From Tetmemena sp. SeJ-2015 (Eukaryota; Ciliophora; Spirotrichea; Sporadotrichida; Oxytrichidae), in contig JAJKFJ010021684.1 of the NCBI GenBank assembly GCA_027382625.1, positions 1 through 64,000 on the forward strand: DNA of 64,000 bases, given 5' to 3'. The notes under the pieces are model-generated. The model ran no database searches. It was not told the DNA's origin and saw nothing but the letters and a program-made list of their open reading frames with translations. Positions 12,887 through 26,910 of this stretch are shown here, one piece after another (the first letter of the stretch is position 1; the number at the start of each line of letters is the position of its first letter). The translations under genes were made by a program, and so were the position numbers.

Positions 12887-15800
12887 TCAAGATAGCTTTT
12901 TAAAGTAAATAATTTCTTTTAAAAATTTCTAAAATTATAGATTATAATATATTTAAATTTGATGAGTGTTTTCATTCTGTTGTCTCTTTTATTCTTATAT
13001 ATTAGTTGAGATTTCTTTACTTTTATCGAAAACTTGTTCCACAACATATTTAGATTATTTCCTCATATTGTTTTAGGATGAAACATTATCAAAAGCCTTA
13101 CTATCTTAAAACTCATCAAAGTTCGCCTCAAAAACTGAATTAGAGTTTAACTTCTATCTTGATTAATCATCATCAAAGAGTGTAGTTGGATTTTGACTTT
13201 CATTATAAAAATCTTAAGCCTATCTCTTATCAATTTTAGTTCGCTTTGACATCCTTCTTTACTTTTAATTGTATGTATTAGAAAGTTCAGAGTCGTCCTT
13301 ATTCGCTTGGGGAGTTATAAAATTATTCGTTGAGATATTCATTTATTGAACGTATATGTTGTTTACTCTTCCTATTCCATCAATTAATCTTAGATTTTTC
13401 TCATCTAAAAGTATATTCCCTATTTCAGGAGGTATGAGGTTGTTTCTTTACTCGTAAGAATGACCAAAATTATTATAATCTACTACTAACTTTTTGTTGG
13501 CTTTCTTCATAAAATAGCGAAAAAAAATTTCTACTTTTTCCTTTAATGTACTTCATTCATAACCTTTAATTAATTGTTAGGAATTAAGCATCCCTAACGG
13601 GCATATAATACTTAATCTATTTAAAGTAATTCACAGGCGTAACTCCTTGATCAGTTGTGCCACGTCACCGCGAAAGCCCATCGTCCATTCAAAACCTTAA
13701 TTTACGTTTTCCTTAGAGTTAGCATTCATGCCAATTATTCTTAAATCAGATTGCCTTAACTTGCTCTGAGTTAAGCTTTATGTGACTTATGTGTTTAGAT
13801 GAGTAGCTTGAGTTGTGTCCAAAATATTGTGCTCAATAAATAAATTCAGTTGTAATGTCATTGATGTTACTAAAGTCGGACTCTGACTGCCTTCGAGAGT
13901 TAGATTTTTTATTTGTGGACTTTTTATCGTCTTAATCTAAGGAATGCTTGTGTTCACTTGCTTGAGCCTTCTTTGCCTTCTTTTGCTGCATTTTTAACTT
14001 GATCTTTTGAATTATCGATATTACAGCAGTAACCACAAGATTTAGCCAGTTGGCAATAATGCTGAAGAAAGTAATAGCGATTATGTACCATCCAATGCTG
14101 TAACGCATCTCTGCATCGTCCACTATTTAGATGTACACTATCAAGAAATAAGATATGGTCAGCAGAGTCACCTCATTCAAAGCCTCAAAGATGTAGTCAC
14201 CCTTCTATTTAAAAGGCTTGCTTAAAACTACATAGATAATCAAAGCCAAGCTCCAAATAACTTATATTGAAGCCTGCAAGAAAGGCGCTGCTCCGAAGAA
14301 AACTATTGAGAATGCAAAAGTAAGTCGTCTGCAAAAGTATAGCACCACTTATAACAAACTTGTGAAGTCCTCTTCATTAAATATAATTAAGAGTGAGATA
14401 AAGAGTTCCATATTTATCCTTATACTCTTAGGAAGATAGTTTCTCGAAGTTATTTCTGAAAAATTGATACACAAAACAAGGCATGAAAATAAGGTAAAAT
14501 GTCATCAAGATAGTCGTTATCATGGAAGGAGTATCATTGTTTTCCATCTATAAGATTAGGATAAGAATATAGGAAATTACAGAACTAAGACTCAATAAAG
14601 TAGCAATCCCAAAAGCTAAATAACCTTTCAAAGTATTTCTGAGATACACATTGAAGAAGAGCATCTTTCTAATGTTGTCAAATATTTTATTCCAACTATA
14701 GATGTCAATATATTTATAATTCTTACCAAGACTTTTTCTTCTTGCAGGTGTAATGCAACACAAATATAACTGCACCAAAAATCAATAAAACAACAAGCAT
14801 AATGAAAATTAGCCCCATATTCTCTACTAAATTGCCAGATCCATAACTTAAAGAGAGTTAAAAGTGCAAATTGAAGAAATAAATTCCAAAGATATCCATT
14901 TAAGAGAAATTCTATTTCGCTGAAGAAGCTTTGTCTCCCACGAATTTAGAGAGAAAAGCTTTTATAGCTGCCTTAGGAATGAAATTAAGGTTCGAAATGT
15001 CAACTAAAGTTTTGAAGGCGAGAATGACATTTGAAGGTAGAGATATTTGAAGGAGAGGCAGATGAACTATAATCTAAAGCGTTTGGATAAGCATCCATAA
15101 TTATAAATTTCAATTTCTTGAGAGACAAGCCAAGGATGACAGAGAGAAAAATGTTGAGTGTGATCGTGCCTGTTAGAGCTGAGCTAGCAGCAGTTGCCAT
15201 CATTTGAAGAGCCTTAGTAGCAGCTATATAAATATGATCTAAAAAAAATACTCACCATCATCCTCTAACTGTGGAGGTACCTCAGTTTTCAGCTAGTAGT
15301 TACTCTGCATAGCTTTGGTTAAGTCTTCACTCACGAAGAAATATTTCCCTTTGAAGTTAACACTTAACTTGTCATTTTAATTTAATCATATTCCTACAAA
15401 TAGTTTAAAATACGCTAAATCACTTACTAAACTCTTTGAAATCTCTTTTGGCTTATCAAACTTTAGCTTAACCTTAACCTCATCTCCATCAAACTTAAAA
15501 TAATCTTGGTGATGTTCCAGTTTGAAGAGAGATTGAATTAGTCGTATTAGCTTTAAGCAAGGGCCCTAGAGTTAGATGTAGTAATGTTAACTTGATTGAA
15601 ATAGGAATTGTTCCCTTTATAAGTTTAGATGTAGAATTGCAGAGCGTCGAACATAATGAGAGGATTAGTATTCTTGATCTTGAAAAGTTTTGTGTTGAAT
15701 TTTAAAGTAACTTCTCCGTATTGTGTGATCTCAGAGATCTTTGCAGTAATTTATCCAGTAAGTTTCTTTTTATCAATTTGAATGCCTTCAATGACATAAG

Positions 15801-18800
15801 AGTCCTCTATAAAATTTAAATCTGTCATGTCAAGATACTATCCCTCTGGTGAGGAGAGCATCTGTGCCTCGCTGTAAGAATCTACCACTTGCAAGTTCAA
15901 ATTACAATAAATAAGATTGTAGGTGCTTTACTTTGGGTTTATATTATCGTCAATTAGTTTTACTTAGAAAGTGTAATTCCCCATATGAGTTAAATCAGTT
16001 GGTGCTATTTTTAGCTGTCCTTGATCATTCAAAGTAACAAAAGAAGGATTACCTGCTATTAAATAAATAAGGTAGTAGACTTGTCGTTTTACTCATCATG
16101 TATAGTTGGAAATATGTAGGTGTATTCAGAATTGAATTTCACTTAAACGTCCGCAAGGTTTGTCAGAAAAATGGGAGGAGTATTTTACGGAGACTCAACA
16201 ATTACTCTAAAATAAATATATAAAAGTTATAGAAGCCTTTAGAACCAAATTTTCTTATGTTATTACTTAACCTGTAATTGTTACTAAGTAAGTTCCAATG
16301 GCTCTATCAGAATTAGTTGAGACACTTATGAAACTAAACTCCTGGCTAAATTAAATGAAGTCCGAAGGATCTATTTAGTTTGGATTTTAAAGTGTGATTT
16401 AGGAAACTTAAGATGAGTAAGTAATCTATGATCCACAGTCTTCTAGTTAGATGAACGGCAGAACTGGGATATAGAGTGCTTATTCACTCAGAATTAATAA
16501 TATAAAATGTAAGTGTAAAGGGTTTTTTAAGTTCCTGATTTTAGCTGAGTGGTTCTGCAATTTGTAATTTGAACTTGAAGTAATGCACTGAATGATCTTG
16601 TTCCTTATTTTGCTTAAACTGACCACTTAAAAATTCCATTAGCAAGTAAATCAGAACTACTAATCGAGATAATACCATCAGTAGAATTTATAATTATTAT
16701 AAAATTGTATGTTAAGGTTGAAACTATTGAAAATTGTGCAAAATTTGGGGAGATCTTAATTATCAATCAATTCCTATATGATTTTGAGTCAAGATTAAAA
16801 AATATAGTAATTGATAATTTGTATATTTGCTGTTTTTAGTGTAAATAATTTGATAAATACTGAATTAAAATTCATCTTAACTCACCTCCAAGGGTTATAT
16901 TTGTTGTGATTGATAATTATTGGAGCAAACATTTTCAACTTCAAAGAAGAAATTTTATTTAAAATTTTATTCATTTAAATATTGCTCTAAAAACCCATTT
17001 TTAATTTCTAAAAATATATAATTGCTATATATCTATTGTTCCACAAAGCGATTCCTGTTCAGTTAACCAGTTTTTGAAGCTAATTATTAGAGGAGGGTCT
17101 CCAACTTTATACGAATACATTTAAGATGATAAGTTTGGATATGCAAAAAGCAGTTACGAATTGCAGCCTCTAATTAATTTTATAATGACATTGATAGTTA
17201 ATAAAGAATATCCATTAAATACTCCCTTAGCTCCAGTCACTGTGCAATATTTTAATTACAATTTTGATTGTGCCTTTCAGCTTAATTGTCCAATTTCCCA
17301 GGAAGTTTAAATTAGTAGATTATTCTTATTTTAATAATTCTATTATATAAATTATGACAATATCACTAATGATGAAGATGAGCTTATTGATAAAAGAGCA
17401 AGAAATTCAGTTTCCAAAGCTGAAGGAGCCCTAGTAGATGGTTCAAAGCTGTATATGATAGGTGAAGTTTAGCATATTGAGTTATTTTTAGTAAAAGCTT
17501 GGAATGGAAACTGTGCTGCTGGATTTTAAAAATATAAGATCTCCAAGTTTAAAATAAAATATTATTTTTAAAGCAGATACTAGAATAAACAATTATAATT
17601 GGTAGTCTGAGATGGGATTAACTTAAATATATTTGCACCCACAGTCGTAGTATACTTTGAATGGCTATTCTGACTAAGAATAAGGTGGCACACGTAACTT
17701 TAAAATATAACTGCATCTAAATTAAGAGAGAATCATATTTGTCGCAGTATGAAATTTAAAATAGTGATTAAATTTTTGAAAGATCGAAGGGGTTAATTAC
17801 TTGCAATAATTTGTTCATTGCATCGTAGGTATATGAAGTCGCATTGAGATCTTCGCTGGAAAGTCATAAAAAAAATGCGAATTCTTGATTCTCCAGGCAA
17901 ATAGGTTTAGGAATTGTTCCATCACTCTTAATGAAGGGTTTGATTGGGAACTCTGATATTGGAGAGAAATAATTTGCATAAAAGAATTTATCCTTATCTG
18001 GCCAATCATAGTCAAATTCAGCACAAGGATTTACTACATTTATGAAATAATTTATGTTTTAAATTATTTAAATAAATTTAATTTGATAATTTCATTATTA
18101 TGTAAATTTATTATCAAATTTCTTAAAATCTCGATTAATTTAACTCATTTATTTTATTCTATATATTCCATAATCTAAAAAAATTCTTTAATTATAATTC
18201 TTTTTACAAAACTTAAAGTTTTATAGTTATAAAAGATTGATATTTAAATAATCCTTAGAATCATACTGACCAGAATAAAGAGTTCCTTTAATTGTTAAAG
18301 TTTAAAGTCCTACAACTCCAAAATTAATAGTTATTTATGTTTCTAAATCAATAGATTCTATATTGAAGACAAGATTATGGCATCAAAGTATGAGAGAGGA
18401 GCAACAGGACTTTATTAATTAGAAAATATTAATCTTTTCTTATTAATTTAAGACTTGTCAGTTACATGCCATTTATTTTTATTTATTCAAGCTAACTTAA
18501 GTATGTGACTTAATTACACTAGGATATCAGGTTTTTTTTTTTAATTTTTAAGATTCGTATCCTAATAGAGTGAATGTGAGAAATCCTTGGCCAACTTCGT
18601 ATGGAATATTATAGCCATCTTCTTGAGAGATAATTTAAGCAGTTTAGCAAAGATTCGTAAGAATAATTTTTACAGTTATCTCCTTTGTAGAGATTATTAC
18701 AAATATTTTGAGGAAGGGCGTAAAAGCAATATTTTTACTTTTATTTTGTAATTTTAATATAAACCTTGAAGCGGAAATTTAATTTTTATCATTTAATTTT

Positions 18801-21800
18801 TTTTTATTTTAATGCCAATTATAAAATTCTAATTCTAGTTAATCTTCTATTGATTAATAAAAGGCTCTAAAATAACTATCTAAATTTATTTCGAGAATTT
18901 AAAATCAAAATTAATTATATATTATAATAATAACCATATGTTATCAAAATTAGAGGAAATAATTTATAATAACTTCTTTTTATCGATTAATAATTTAATT
19001 TAGATTTAGGGAGAGAGTTTTTGTGAAGCCATTATTATCTTATAATTATTGAGATAAGGTCTCCATTTACGATATAAGTAGCTTATAAATAGAAAGTATA
19101 GGTGCCTGCTAAATTAGGGTCTGAGGCACTTATTGATATGTATTGATCAGGAAAAGTCTAATAAGTTCCCATGTTCCAAGATGTTGTTGGTACTAGACTG
19201 TAGCTTTAGTCAAAAAGCTCAAATGTTAGAGAAGGACAACTCAAGTTACTGCTTAAAGTGTGTTTCCAATCTGAAAATGAGGATTATGTTGGATTATTCA
19301 CCCAAGACACGTCATGAGTGATATTTTTAAAATCATACATTGGGATTTCAGCAGATGCACATTAATCCACAATCATAAAATAATATATGTTTATATAAAA
19401 TATATAATCTTAACTATAAAGGAAGAATATGAAGTTGCAGTGGAGTCTTCAATTGAATATCACGATCAATTTAAACAATAAATATTACTTTTTTTCAATT
19501 AAATTTTTGTCCTAAAAAATATTTATGATTAATTGAATTTATTATGATATTTTTTTTTTAATAATTATTTTTATGAATAATAAACTCTAATCTGAAACAT
19601 TGCTATCTTAGAACTAATTAAATGAAATATTCAACTGTAATTTTTATAATAGTTGCTAATTTAGAGAAAATAACCTAAAAATATAATGCAAAATCGATAA
19701 GATATTCATAGAAATAAACATTTTTTAAGTGAAGTATTTCGATTTCTTGTCTTAAATCTGAAATAATATAATTCAACTTTATGAATAAGTAATTTATAAT
19801 TAATAAAATATATCCATCGATATATATAATTCTTGTTAACTTCTCTTCCTTTCCATTTATCTCAGATCTTTATTATTTTACTCTTATTTTTTATCGAAGC
19901 ATATGTGAAATTAGAGTATCTACTTGAATTCATTTTTTTATTTTTTGAAAAAGAACTTTTTAATTTTATATGGGTAACAATTAAAGTTATAAAGAAAAAT
20001 TAGTAAATGATATTAAAGAGAATGTTGCCAAGTGTGATAAAAAAAATATTATTTCAACTGCATTATTAATATTTAAAGGAGAGTGGCTCAAGGTTCGAGA
20101 CTCCATAGAAGGCTCGCTACTCTCTCTCTTAATTTTAAAGAACAACAGACTGAGAGGCAATAAGTCAAGTGTGAATAGATATTTGATGATAAATATGTAA
20201 AAGGAAGTTAAAAATTTCTAGATATCGAAATGTAAATGCTTTGTTTAACTCTTTAGAAATAAAATTTATTTTTCAAACTTGGACAAGAAGAGTTCTGAGC
20301 TTTAATTCTGTTTTAATAGTGATTAATGTTAAAATTTAGAAATCTAATTTGGAAAATAAAAAGATATAAATATAATAGATTTAATCATTTTGAACTATCA
20401 TCAGTATCCTTATTTTTAAATATTTTAATTGAATATATATTTCATTAAGTTTATAAATGCTCATGCCTGATTAAGCGCCATCAGTATAAATGATAGTAAA
20501 GACAGATGTGTCTAATGGATACCCATTTTACATAGAAACAAAGAAGTAAATCTCGCAATTTAAATCAGAAGATTTAATAAAATCTCCAAAATCTAAATCC
20601 TGTGACAAGGAAGAAACTGGATAAATTATTGTGGTATTTGGATAGTAAGATGTGAATCCAGCATGGATGCAGGGAGAGCTACTTTAATAATAAATTTAAC
20701 TATGTTATACTTTGATCTTTTATATTGACAATGAATTCTCTGTAGAATTTTTGACCATTAAAAAGCTGCTAAAGAATTTATATACATATAAATCCCAATA
20801 TACTACTAAGTGTTAACTAATGCTGAATTCAACGTGCTAAATCTCAAGTTTATAAATGAGGGTGTATTATCGACAGTGACAGTGATTTGATAAAAGTATC
20901 GGTATTAGACAGTACCATCGTCGCACGATTGATCTATCTTGGCGTAGTCTACAACTTTTAACTTGGGATTGGTATTTAAATAGTAAACCTCGTCTGTTAG
21001 AGGACTTGAAGTTAATGTGTAAGTTTACAGATTAACTGCACATGGAAAAGACAGCTTGTTTATTTATCAAATTTATAAATATGCTCAATTTGACGAGGAT
21101 CTATCCAAGTGTATACTACAGTACTGATTGCTAGAAAACTTTATGGTAAGTATACAAAGCTAATTGAGTTAGATGATGCTATAGACACAACGGTTTATTT
21201 TATTTTTTTTCAAGCATATTTTGAAAACTATAATTTTTAAACATCAATAAATTATAATGATCATTTTATTACACTTATAATTGCTTGACTTTATTAACTT
21301 TTTATTATCAATGTTTAATTGCAATACAAAAATCTAAATATTGTATCCTTATTTTTATAAATTTAATTTCAAAACTGGTCAAAATTAAGCCACATTTGTA
21401 GAGCAATGAGAAAAATAATTTATTTTACTTAAAAGAGTTTTAATATTTTTATCTTAGGTATTTTGCTGCATTTTTTAAGTAAACCAAATAGATAACTTTG
21501 CTTGGTCATACCTATTCTTATAGAGAAATTGGAAGTTTATAATTATATCAAAATCGATGATTATTTAAATATTAATGAAAAATAATATCAATTTTTATAT
21601 TTTATTAAAATGGAATAAAAGAGTGGTAATTGAAGAGAGTTAAAATTAAATAATAACTCCACTATTCGATTCATCTTGAAATTCAAAGAAATTTAAATCT
21701 TTGTAACTTTTTTTGAGGGAGCGGTCAGTACAGAGTTATCAGAAATGCAAGTTTAAAGTTAATTATTGCGAATGCTGATCTTGAGTGCATCATTTTTCAC

Positions 21801-24800
21801 TGCTTTTGGCTGCTGCTGAGATGATTAAAGAAGAAACTCATATTAATTTTGAAGCAAAATCGAAGAAACTGCAGATCAGGGATAAATCAGTGATTTCAAC
21901 TGCAAGGAAGTTACAGCTCCCCATTTATGATTTAACTTATCAAGATTTTTATTAAATATTCTACTAAAATAAATGAAAAGTGCAAATATGTGACAGCTGA
22001 AAAAGTTTAACCCTTCCCTTCCTCGATTTTATTCTATCGCTTATAAAAATTTATAGGTTTCTTTTTTAATTTAATTTTAGCATTTTCTTCAGTGAGATAT
22101 GATACAAATAAATTTCTAGATTTCTCATCTCTATACTTTCATGATTTATATCGCTAATAGTACTATTCTGAGTACACTCGTAAAGTTGCATGGAAAGTAA
22201 ACTTTGAAATGGAAACTGAAAATAGGGTATAATTTATCTAAATTTGAAACACTTTAATATCACTTCTGAAACCCATTTTAATTTATAACCAAATTATATT
22301 CCCTAATGAAATTTCGTCCATAATTTACTAAAACTATAAAAAAATGATTTAAACTTATTTACAATGGTTGGCGCTACTGACATAGTTTTAATTGGTGAAA
22401 TCTAAGTGCAGGAAGAATCGAGTTTGAAAGAGGCTACGAAAGAAGATAACTTGGTGAATGTTTTAGTATCGAATTTTCCAAGCTAACAAATTATTTTAAC
22501 CAACTATTACTTGAATATTTTAAAATATAGAATGTATAAACTAGATATCTTTTTTAAGAGCCAAATTTTTTATGAAGGCTTTGTTAAAATAATATTTGAA
22601 CTAATTGCAAAATAAATTATCTTAAATAATTAGGAAAAATAGTTGTTCTTGTTTAAAGACAAAATTTAATTAATATTTTTAATGAGATAGCTATATTATA
22701 GTGACAAATTAATTAAATCTATGAAAAATTAAAAGAATAATATGAGATGCAAACTAATATCGTAGTCTGCTGTTAGTGCGATAACAAATAAATATTAATA
22801 CAAATTTCTTCTTTAATTAACCCCGAGCCCTCATAGCAAATAGATGTGATGCTCTGAGGATCAGCATGAATTAATTTTATTTGATGATGAGTAGATCATT
22901 ACTATGAGCAAAAATATTCGCCTAGAAAGTTGCAAGGATATAAATTTTATTTGAGTTTCATACTGAATCTAATTATTTAAATCTGACAAATCTCACTAGA
23001 AATTCCATTTTAATATGATTATAGAGTTATTTATAATTTTAAATTATTCTCATCTATAGCATATCTACCAAATTCCAATCATTATTTTAAATCACTGCTC
23101 CGATTAATGATGAAAGCACTGTTGATTGAGATTGTTGATTGAATAAATGCATAGAACATGTAATTGTCAATCACAATGCTTTATTTTGTGTTAAATTATA
23201 ATTATTAATTTAATTTTAAAAATAATTGAATCAATATATTTATGTTATACTAATATTTCTAAATAAATTTTATTGAGGGTTATAACCATATTTGTTGCAG
23301 TATTAATCTTGGCAACGCCTAATTTTATTTTAAAGACTTGGTCGACGAATAAAAATTAATTTTAAAATGTAGTTCTAATACAAGATAGTAAGTACTCTCT
23401 GATATTTAAAAAACCTCTGCACAATTCATATTTGCGAGCTTCAATTATCTCACACTGGGAAAGTCAATATATAATTAATGCAAATTGAATATAAAATTAA
23501 AAAATTTTTTATGAGAGGGAAAACATAATTTACAAAATGACTCAGCTAAAAATATCAAAAAATTTAACTTATTATCTTTCTATCAAACAAATATGAGAAT
23601 TTATAATTAAATTTTTAATACATAACAAATAAACATTAATAAAATTGATGATCAAAACTATTTGCTGAAAAATAAGAATGTGAAGTGGAAATTAAACTAA
23701 TGTGCTAATCTTTTATAGCTCCTTCATATTTGCGAAGAATTCAACTTAGCAAATAACCATTTCATTCATAATTTTACGAAAATAGTTAATAATTTTAGCG
23801 CGATTCAGTGAACTCTAATTTCTTAATAATTTTAAATTTTGGGAACATGAAACACTGTGAATATCAGAAAACAGTGGTAGCTGCAGCCTTGCAACTTATT
23901 TGAGCAAGGATGAATTTGTAAAATGCCCCCTATTTAAATCTCTCACAAGTAGAATGATACATAATTCAATTGAATTGGTTAATTATATTGAGATTTTGAA
24001 CATTTTGAGAAGTGACTGTTTTAACGAAAATTCCAATTTTAAATATCCCATACAATTTCTTTAATTGAAAGAGAATAGAAACTGAATTTAATATTATTAA
24101 GGAATATATGCTAGAAAATTGAAAATACAAAATCGCTAAAATTTTATAATCTATTTTTTATTTTTAAAAAACATAATTCCGGTAATGCAATCATATTCAA
24201 TCTATAAGTGAAGAATTAAAATAATTTATAAACTTATTTTTGCATTTTTCTTAAAAAATAAAAAGTTTACAGCATTAAGATTGAAAGTCGTCATAATTAT
24301 TGTAATCTCATATTAATTTAAAATAAAAATAATTTGTGAAAATAAAAAGACATCATTTTTGCTCTTTATATATAAGATCTTTAGTCTAATGGATCAAATT
24401 AGTATATTTTCTATGAATCTTTGATTTCTAAAAAGCTTAGGTCCATTTATATTTAAATCGGAGAAAAGGACTAAATATATAGATGATTAAAAGGATGAAT
24501 TAATCATATGATCCAATACTCAAGAGATTGTTGAAGAATTTTTATTTTTTATAAAGCATTAGGTAACTTGCAAAGTTGTACCAGCATTAAAAACATCTAA
24601 TGACTTTGCCAATATATAGTACCAATTGTAGTTGAGTGAAGGGAGTATGGCACTAGTTAGAAAAGTCTTTATTAGACCTATTCCAGAGAAGAAACTGAGG
24701 TGAAATTATATTTAATTCTCCATTGATTAAGCCCTGACAATTGTAGTTGCACTTGTGTAGTCAACAACCACGTTTAAATAATTTATTGCAAGAGAAGATG

Positions 24801-25612
24801 TGGCAGAATATGTAAAGGCTCTATAATTGCCGTGGCTTACGTCAATAGTGTACATTTCCCATGAATTAGTATTGAGTGCCATCTTATTAACATAAGTTAA
24901 GTAATTATTTGGTTAGAAAATCATGGTTTTCTTTTGCACAACATACGTATTTTGTTTAGCAATAGAATACTGGGAAAAGATAACAGCTTTCGCAAAATAT
25001 AATAATTTTTAATCCCATATCACCAAAGCATTTGGATTAGTATACCCAAAAATCATAAATATATATTAATCATAATTATTTATCATGATAAATCAAATAA
25101 GAAATTTCTGCATTAAGAGATAGTGAGATACTATTATATATTTGCATTAGAGATAAAAAATAACACCATAAATTAAAGACAAACTATCAATAGTTGAACG
25201 AGATTCTAATAAAAGAGCAGCTAAAGTTGTAAGCCCACCATCTTAAATATCAATTGAGGAGACCTAGGCCAGTGTAGTCCCAACATTCTATTAAATTAAA
25301 AGCAATTATCTTTTTGCATTAAAATTTTATGAATTGAAGTAGTAAGTGTAAATAGCAAGTCCTTGTTCATAAACATACTCAATAAAGGGAGTATTTCCAG
25401 AAGATGCTACAAAATATCCTCCCACCAAATACTTTCCATTGCCATCAGACTCAATAGCAAGATATTCGCTGTCTTAGTTTGAAATGGTACTTATTCGAGG
25501 CAGATCTCAATTAAAGCAGGTCTGACAGTCCACCTCTTGTAAAAAAATTTATTTAAATTAGCATCAAGAGAGGTGCTACAAGGCAATATAGGATCCAAGT
25601 AGTTATTTGCAT
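12887..25612 (-). CDS. CADG-like multi-membrane protein, array gene 2 (germline form with IESs and introns)
   Basis: The start is the ATG at 25610-25612, encoding the leader MQITTWILYCLVAPLLM. Next come the N-terminal domain (SEYLAIESDGNGKYLVGGYF, TPFIEYVYEQGLAIYTYYF, and NKMALNTNSWEMYTID near 24.9 kb) and ectodomain blocks through 15.5-24 kb. The membrane block at 13.96-15.21 kb includes NIFLSVILGLSLKK, a leader-like VVLLIFGAVIFVL segment, FSIVFFGAAPFL and IGWYIIAITFFSIIANW. The Gln/Ser/Lys-rich tail ends NENTHQI..., with the first in-frame TGA at 12887-12889. It is nearly identical to gene 3 over 13-18 kb. A TAG (14205-14207) stands where gene 3 has CAG, in PFKQKGDYIF. A 32-nt intron and short IESs are listed separately. 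The protein is probably in the plasma membrane; its role is not known. Confidence 0.75.
13554..13691. other. 132-bp insertion in the gene 2 tail, probable IES
   Basis: Gene 3 reads GTAAATTAAAGCTATCAATG at the matching place. Gene 2 has an extra segment bounded by CATTCA at 13554-13559 and 13686-13691. Its right half is unusually GC-rich for this region (around ACGTCACCGCG). The flanking direct repeat suits an IES or a small insertion unique to this copy. Confidence 0.45.
14394..14403. other. 10-nt IES in gene 2 (pointer CT)
   Basis: Read in the gene direction, GGAACT is followed by a 10-nt stretch bounded by CT before CTCTTAATT. Removing it joins KYGTL to LIIFNEEDFTSLLQVV in one frame. Without removal the frame hits TGA within a few codons. 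Gene 3 has 11 nt here and gene 5 a different 10 nt, while gene 4 is uninterrupted. Confidence 0.6.
15099..15111. other. 13-nt IES in gene 2 (pointer AATT)
   Basis: AATT occurs at 15099-15102 and 15112-15115. Deleting one copy plus the 9 nt between gives AAGAAATTATGGATG in the gene direction, joining LSLKK to LWMLIQTLQ. Gene 5 encodes the same junction without interruption. Confidence 0.8.
15224..15255 (-). other. 32-nt intron in gene 2
   Basis: GTGAGT...TATATAG splits a GCT codon (phase 1) in DD-AATKALQMMATAA. Genes 3, 4 and 5 have an intron of 34, 32 and 32 nt at the same codon. GT-AG ends without a flanking direct repeat separate it from the IESs. Confidence 0.75.
21603..21965 (+). repeat. 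R1 dispersed element, copy d
   Basis: A copy of the 350-bp family inside the gene 2 span, from AAAATGGAATAAAAGAGTGG to CAAGGAAGTTACAGCTCCC. The equivalent position of gene 3 lacks it. Confidence 0.6.
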
Positions 25613-26305
25613 TTACTATATGGGATGAATATGATTAGATTATAGCATATATTTTATTACTCAAAAGAGTGATTTATTTGAAAGAGGTAGCTGCTCAATT
25701 TTGAGATAAATTAATTTATTAAAGAAATAATGGAAATTGGATTTTGAAACAGATAAGCCTGTATAGCAGCAGCAACTTAGAACAAGATTCGTTACACTAG
25801 TATTTTTTTGAGAAATAAAAATTCAAAATCTTTGCTTTCCCAAACTATTGTAAAAGGTAAGAAGCATTCTCTATCATTTAAAAGATAGAGAAGGGCAAGA
25901 AATGGAATTGAAAAATATGATTGAATTCAAAGTGAAATGGAGGGCAACAAAATTGCATGCTTTAATTATCTGAACCTGGCCAAGAATTCAAAATTTGAAC
26001 AATGAGTTGGAAATTATTTCTACTACTGCGTAAATAACTAGTCAGTGCGCTTCTAATTGCTTCAATAGGTGTAGTTTTACTAAATTTATGCAATCCTATT
26101 CATCCCATAATTGAGATAATTATTGGAGTTGTATTTTTATAATGATCTTAATCTATGGATATTTAATACAAAGAACAGAAAAATATTTAAAAGAAAAGAT
26201 GGATTTCATTTTACTATGATTCTTTAGATAATTTTAAATTAAAATTGACAGAAATAGCATTAATATAGCTAAGAAATTAATAAAAAAAGAGAATTAAATT
26301 AGATA

Positions 26306-26655
26306 TTAAATTAAAATGGAATAAATCAGTGGCAGTTGAAGTTCTTCAAATTTGAATAATTATTAGACTATTCGTTTCAGCATAAAATTCTAAGTACTTA
26401 TCATCCTAGCAACTTTGTGTGGGATTGCTCAGTAAAGAGTTATATGCGACACAATTTTAGATGAAGGATGATGTAAGTGCGTGACATCATATCTCACTGA
26501 TGAGAGGTGCTACGAAGATGATTAAAGAAGAAATTCATATTAATTTTTAATAAGCTATCTAACAAGCTGCAGATCAAGGGTGAATCTATGATTTCAACTG
26601 ACATGAAGTTGCAACTCTCCATTTATTATTTTAACCAATCACCGATTTTAATTAA
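26306..26655 (+). repeat. R1 dispersed element, copy e (best preserved)
   Basis: It runs from TTAAAATGGAATAAATCAG to TTTTAACCAATCACCGATTT in the interval 5' of gene 2. It is close in sequence to copy f at 63.06 kb and is useful as the family reference. The ends form imperfect inverted repeats and the interior has no protein of recognisable type. Confidence 0.65.
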
Positions 26656-26910
26656 AATTCTTACTCTATTAAATTCATTTTTGGATTATTCTTTAAATAA
26701 AAAGATTTCTTCTATCTTTGCATTTTCAAACTTTTCTATCTGAGCAACTCTTTTTCCTTCATGTATGTTTTATAATCGTTCTACTTTTATATATGTTTAA
26801 CTAAATAAAGTAAGTTTTCTCAAAAATATATTTAAAAAATAAAATTAATTAATATTTTGTAAAGAAAAATTACAAAATTGATTCTCAACATATCACTCTT
26901 TCGTTTGTGA

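Noticed and set aside
15000..15203. Separate small protein beginning MMATAASSALTGTITL
   Set aside because: It is the membrane region of gene 2 read through an unremoved IES; after the LSLKK motif the frame is wrong until the 13-nt AATT segment is taken out.
20080..20130. tRNA-like patch (GGTTCGAGACTCC resembles a B box)
   Set aside because: No acceptor stem, D-arm or anticodon arm can be formed around it; only an imperfect hairpin is present.
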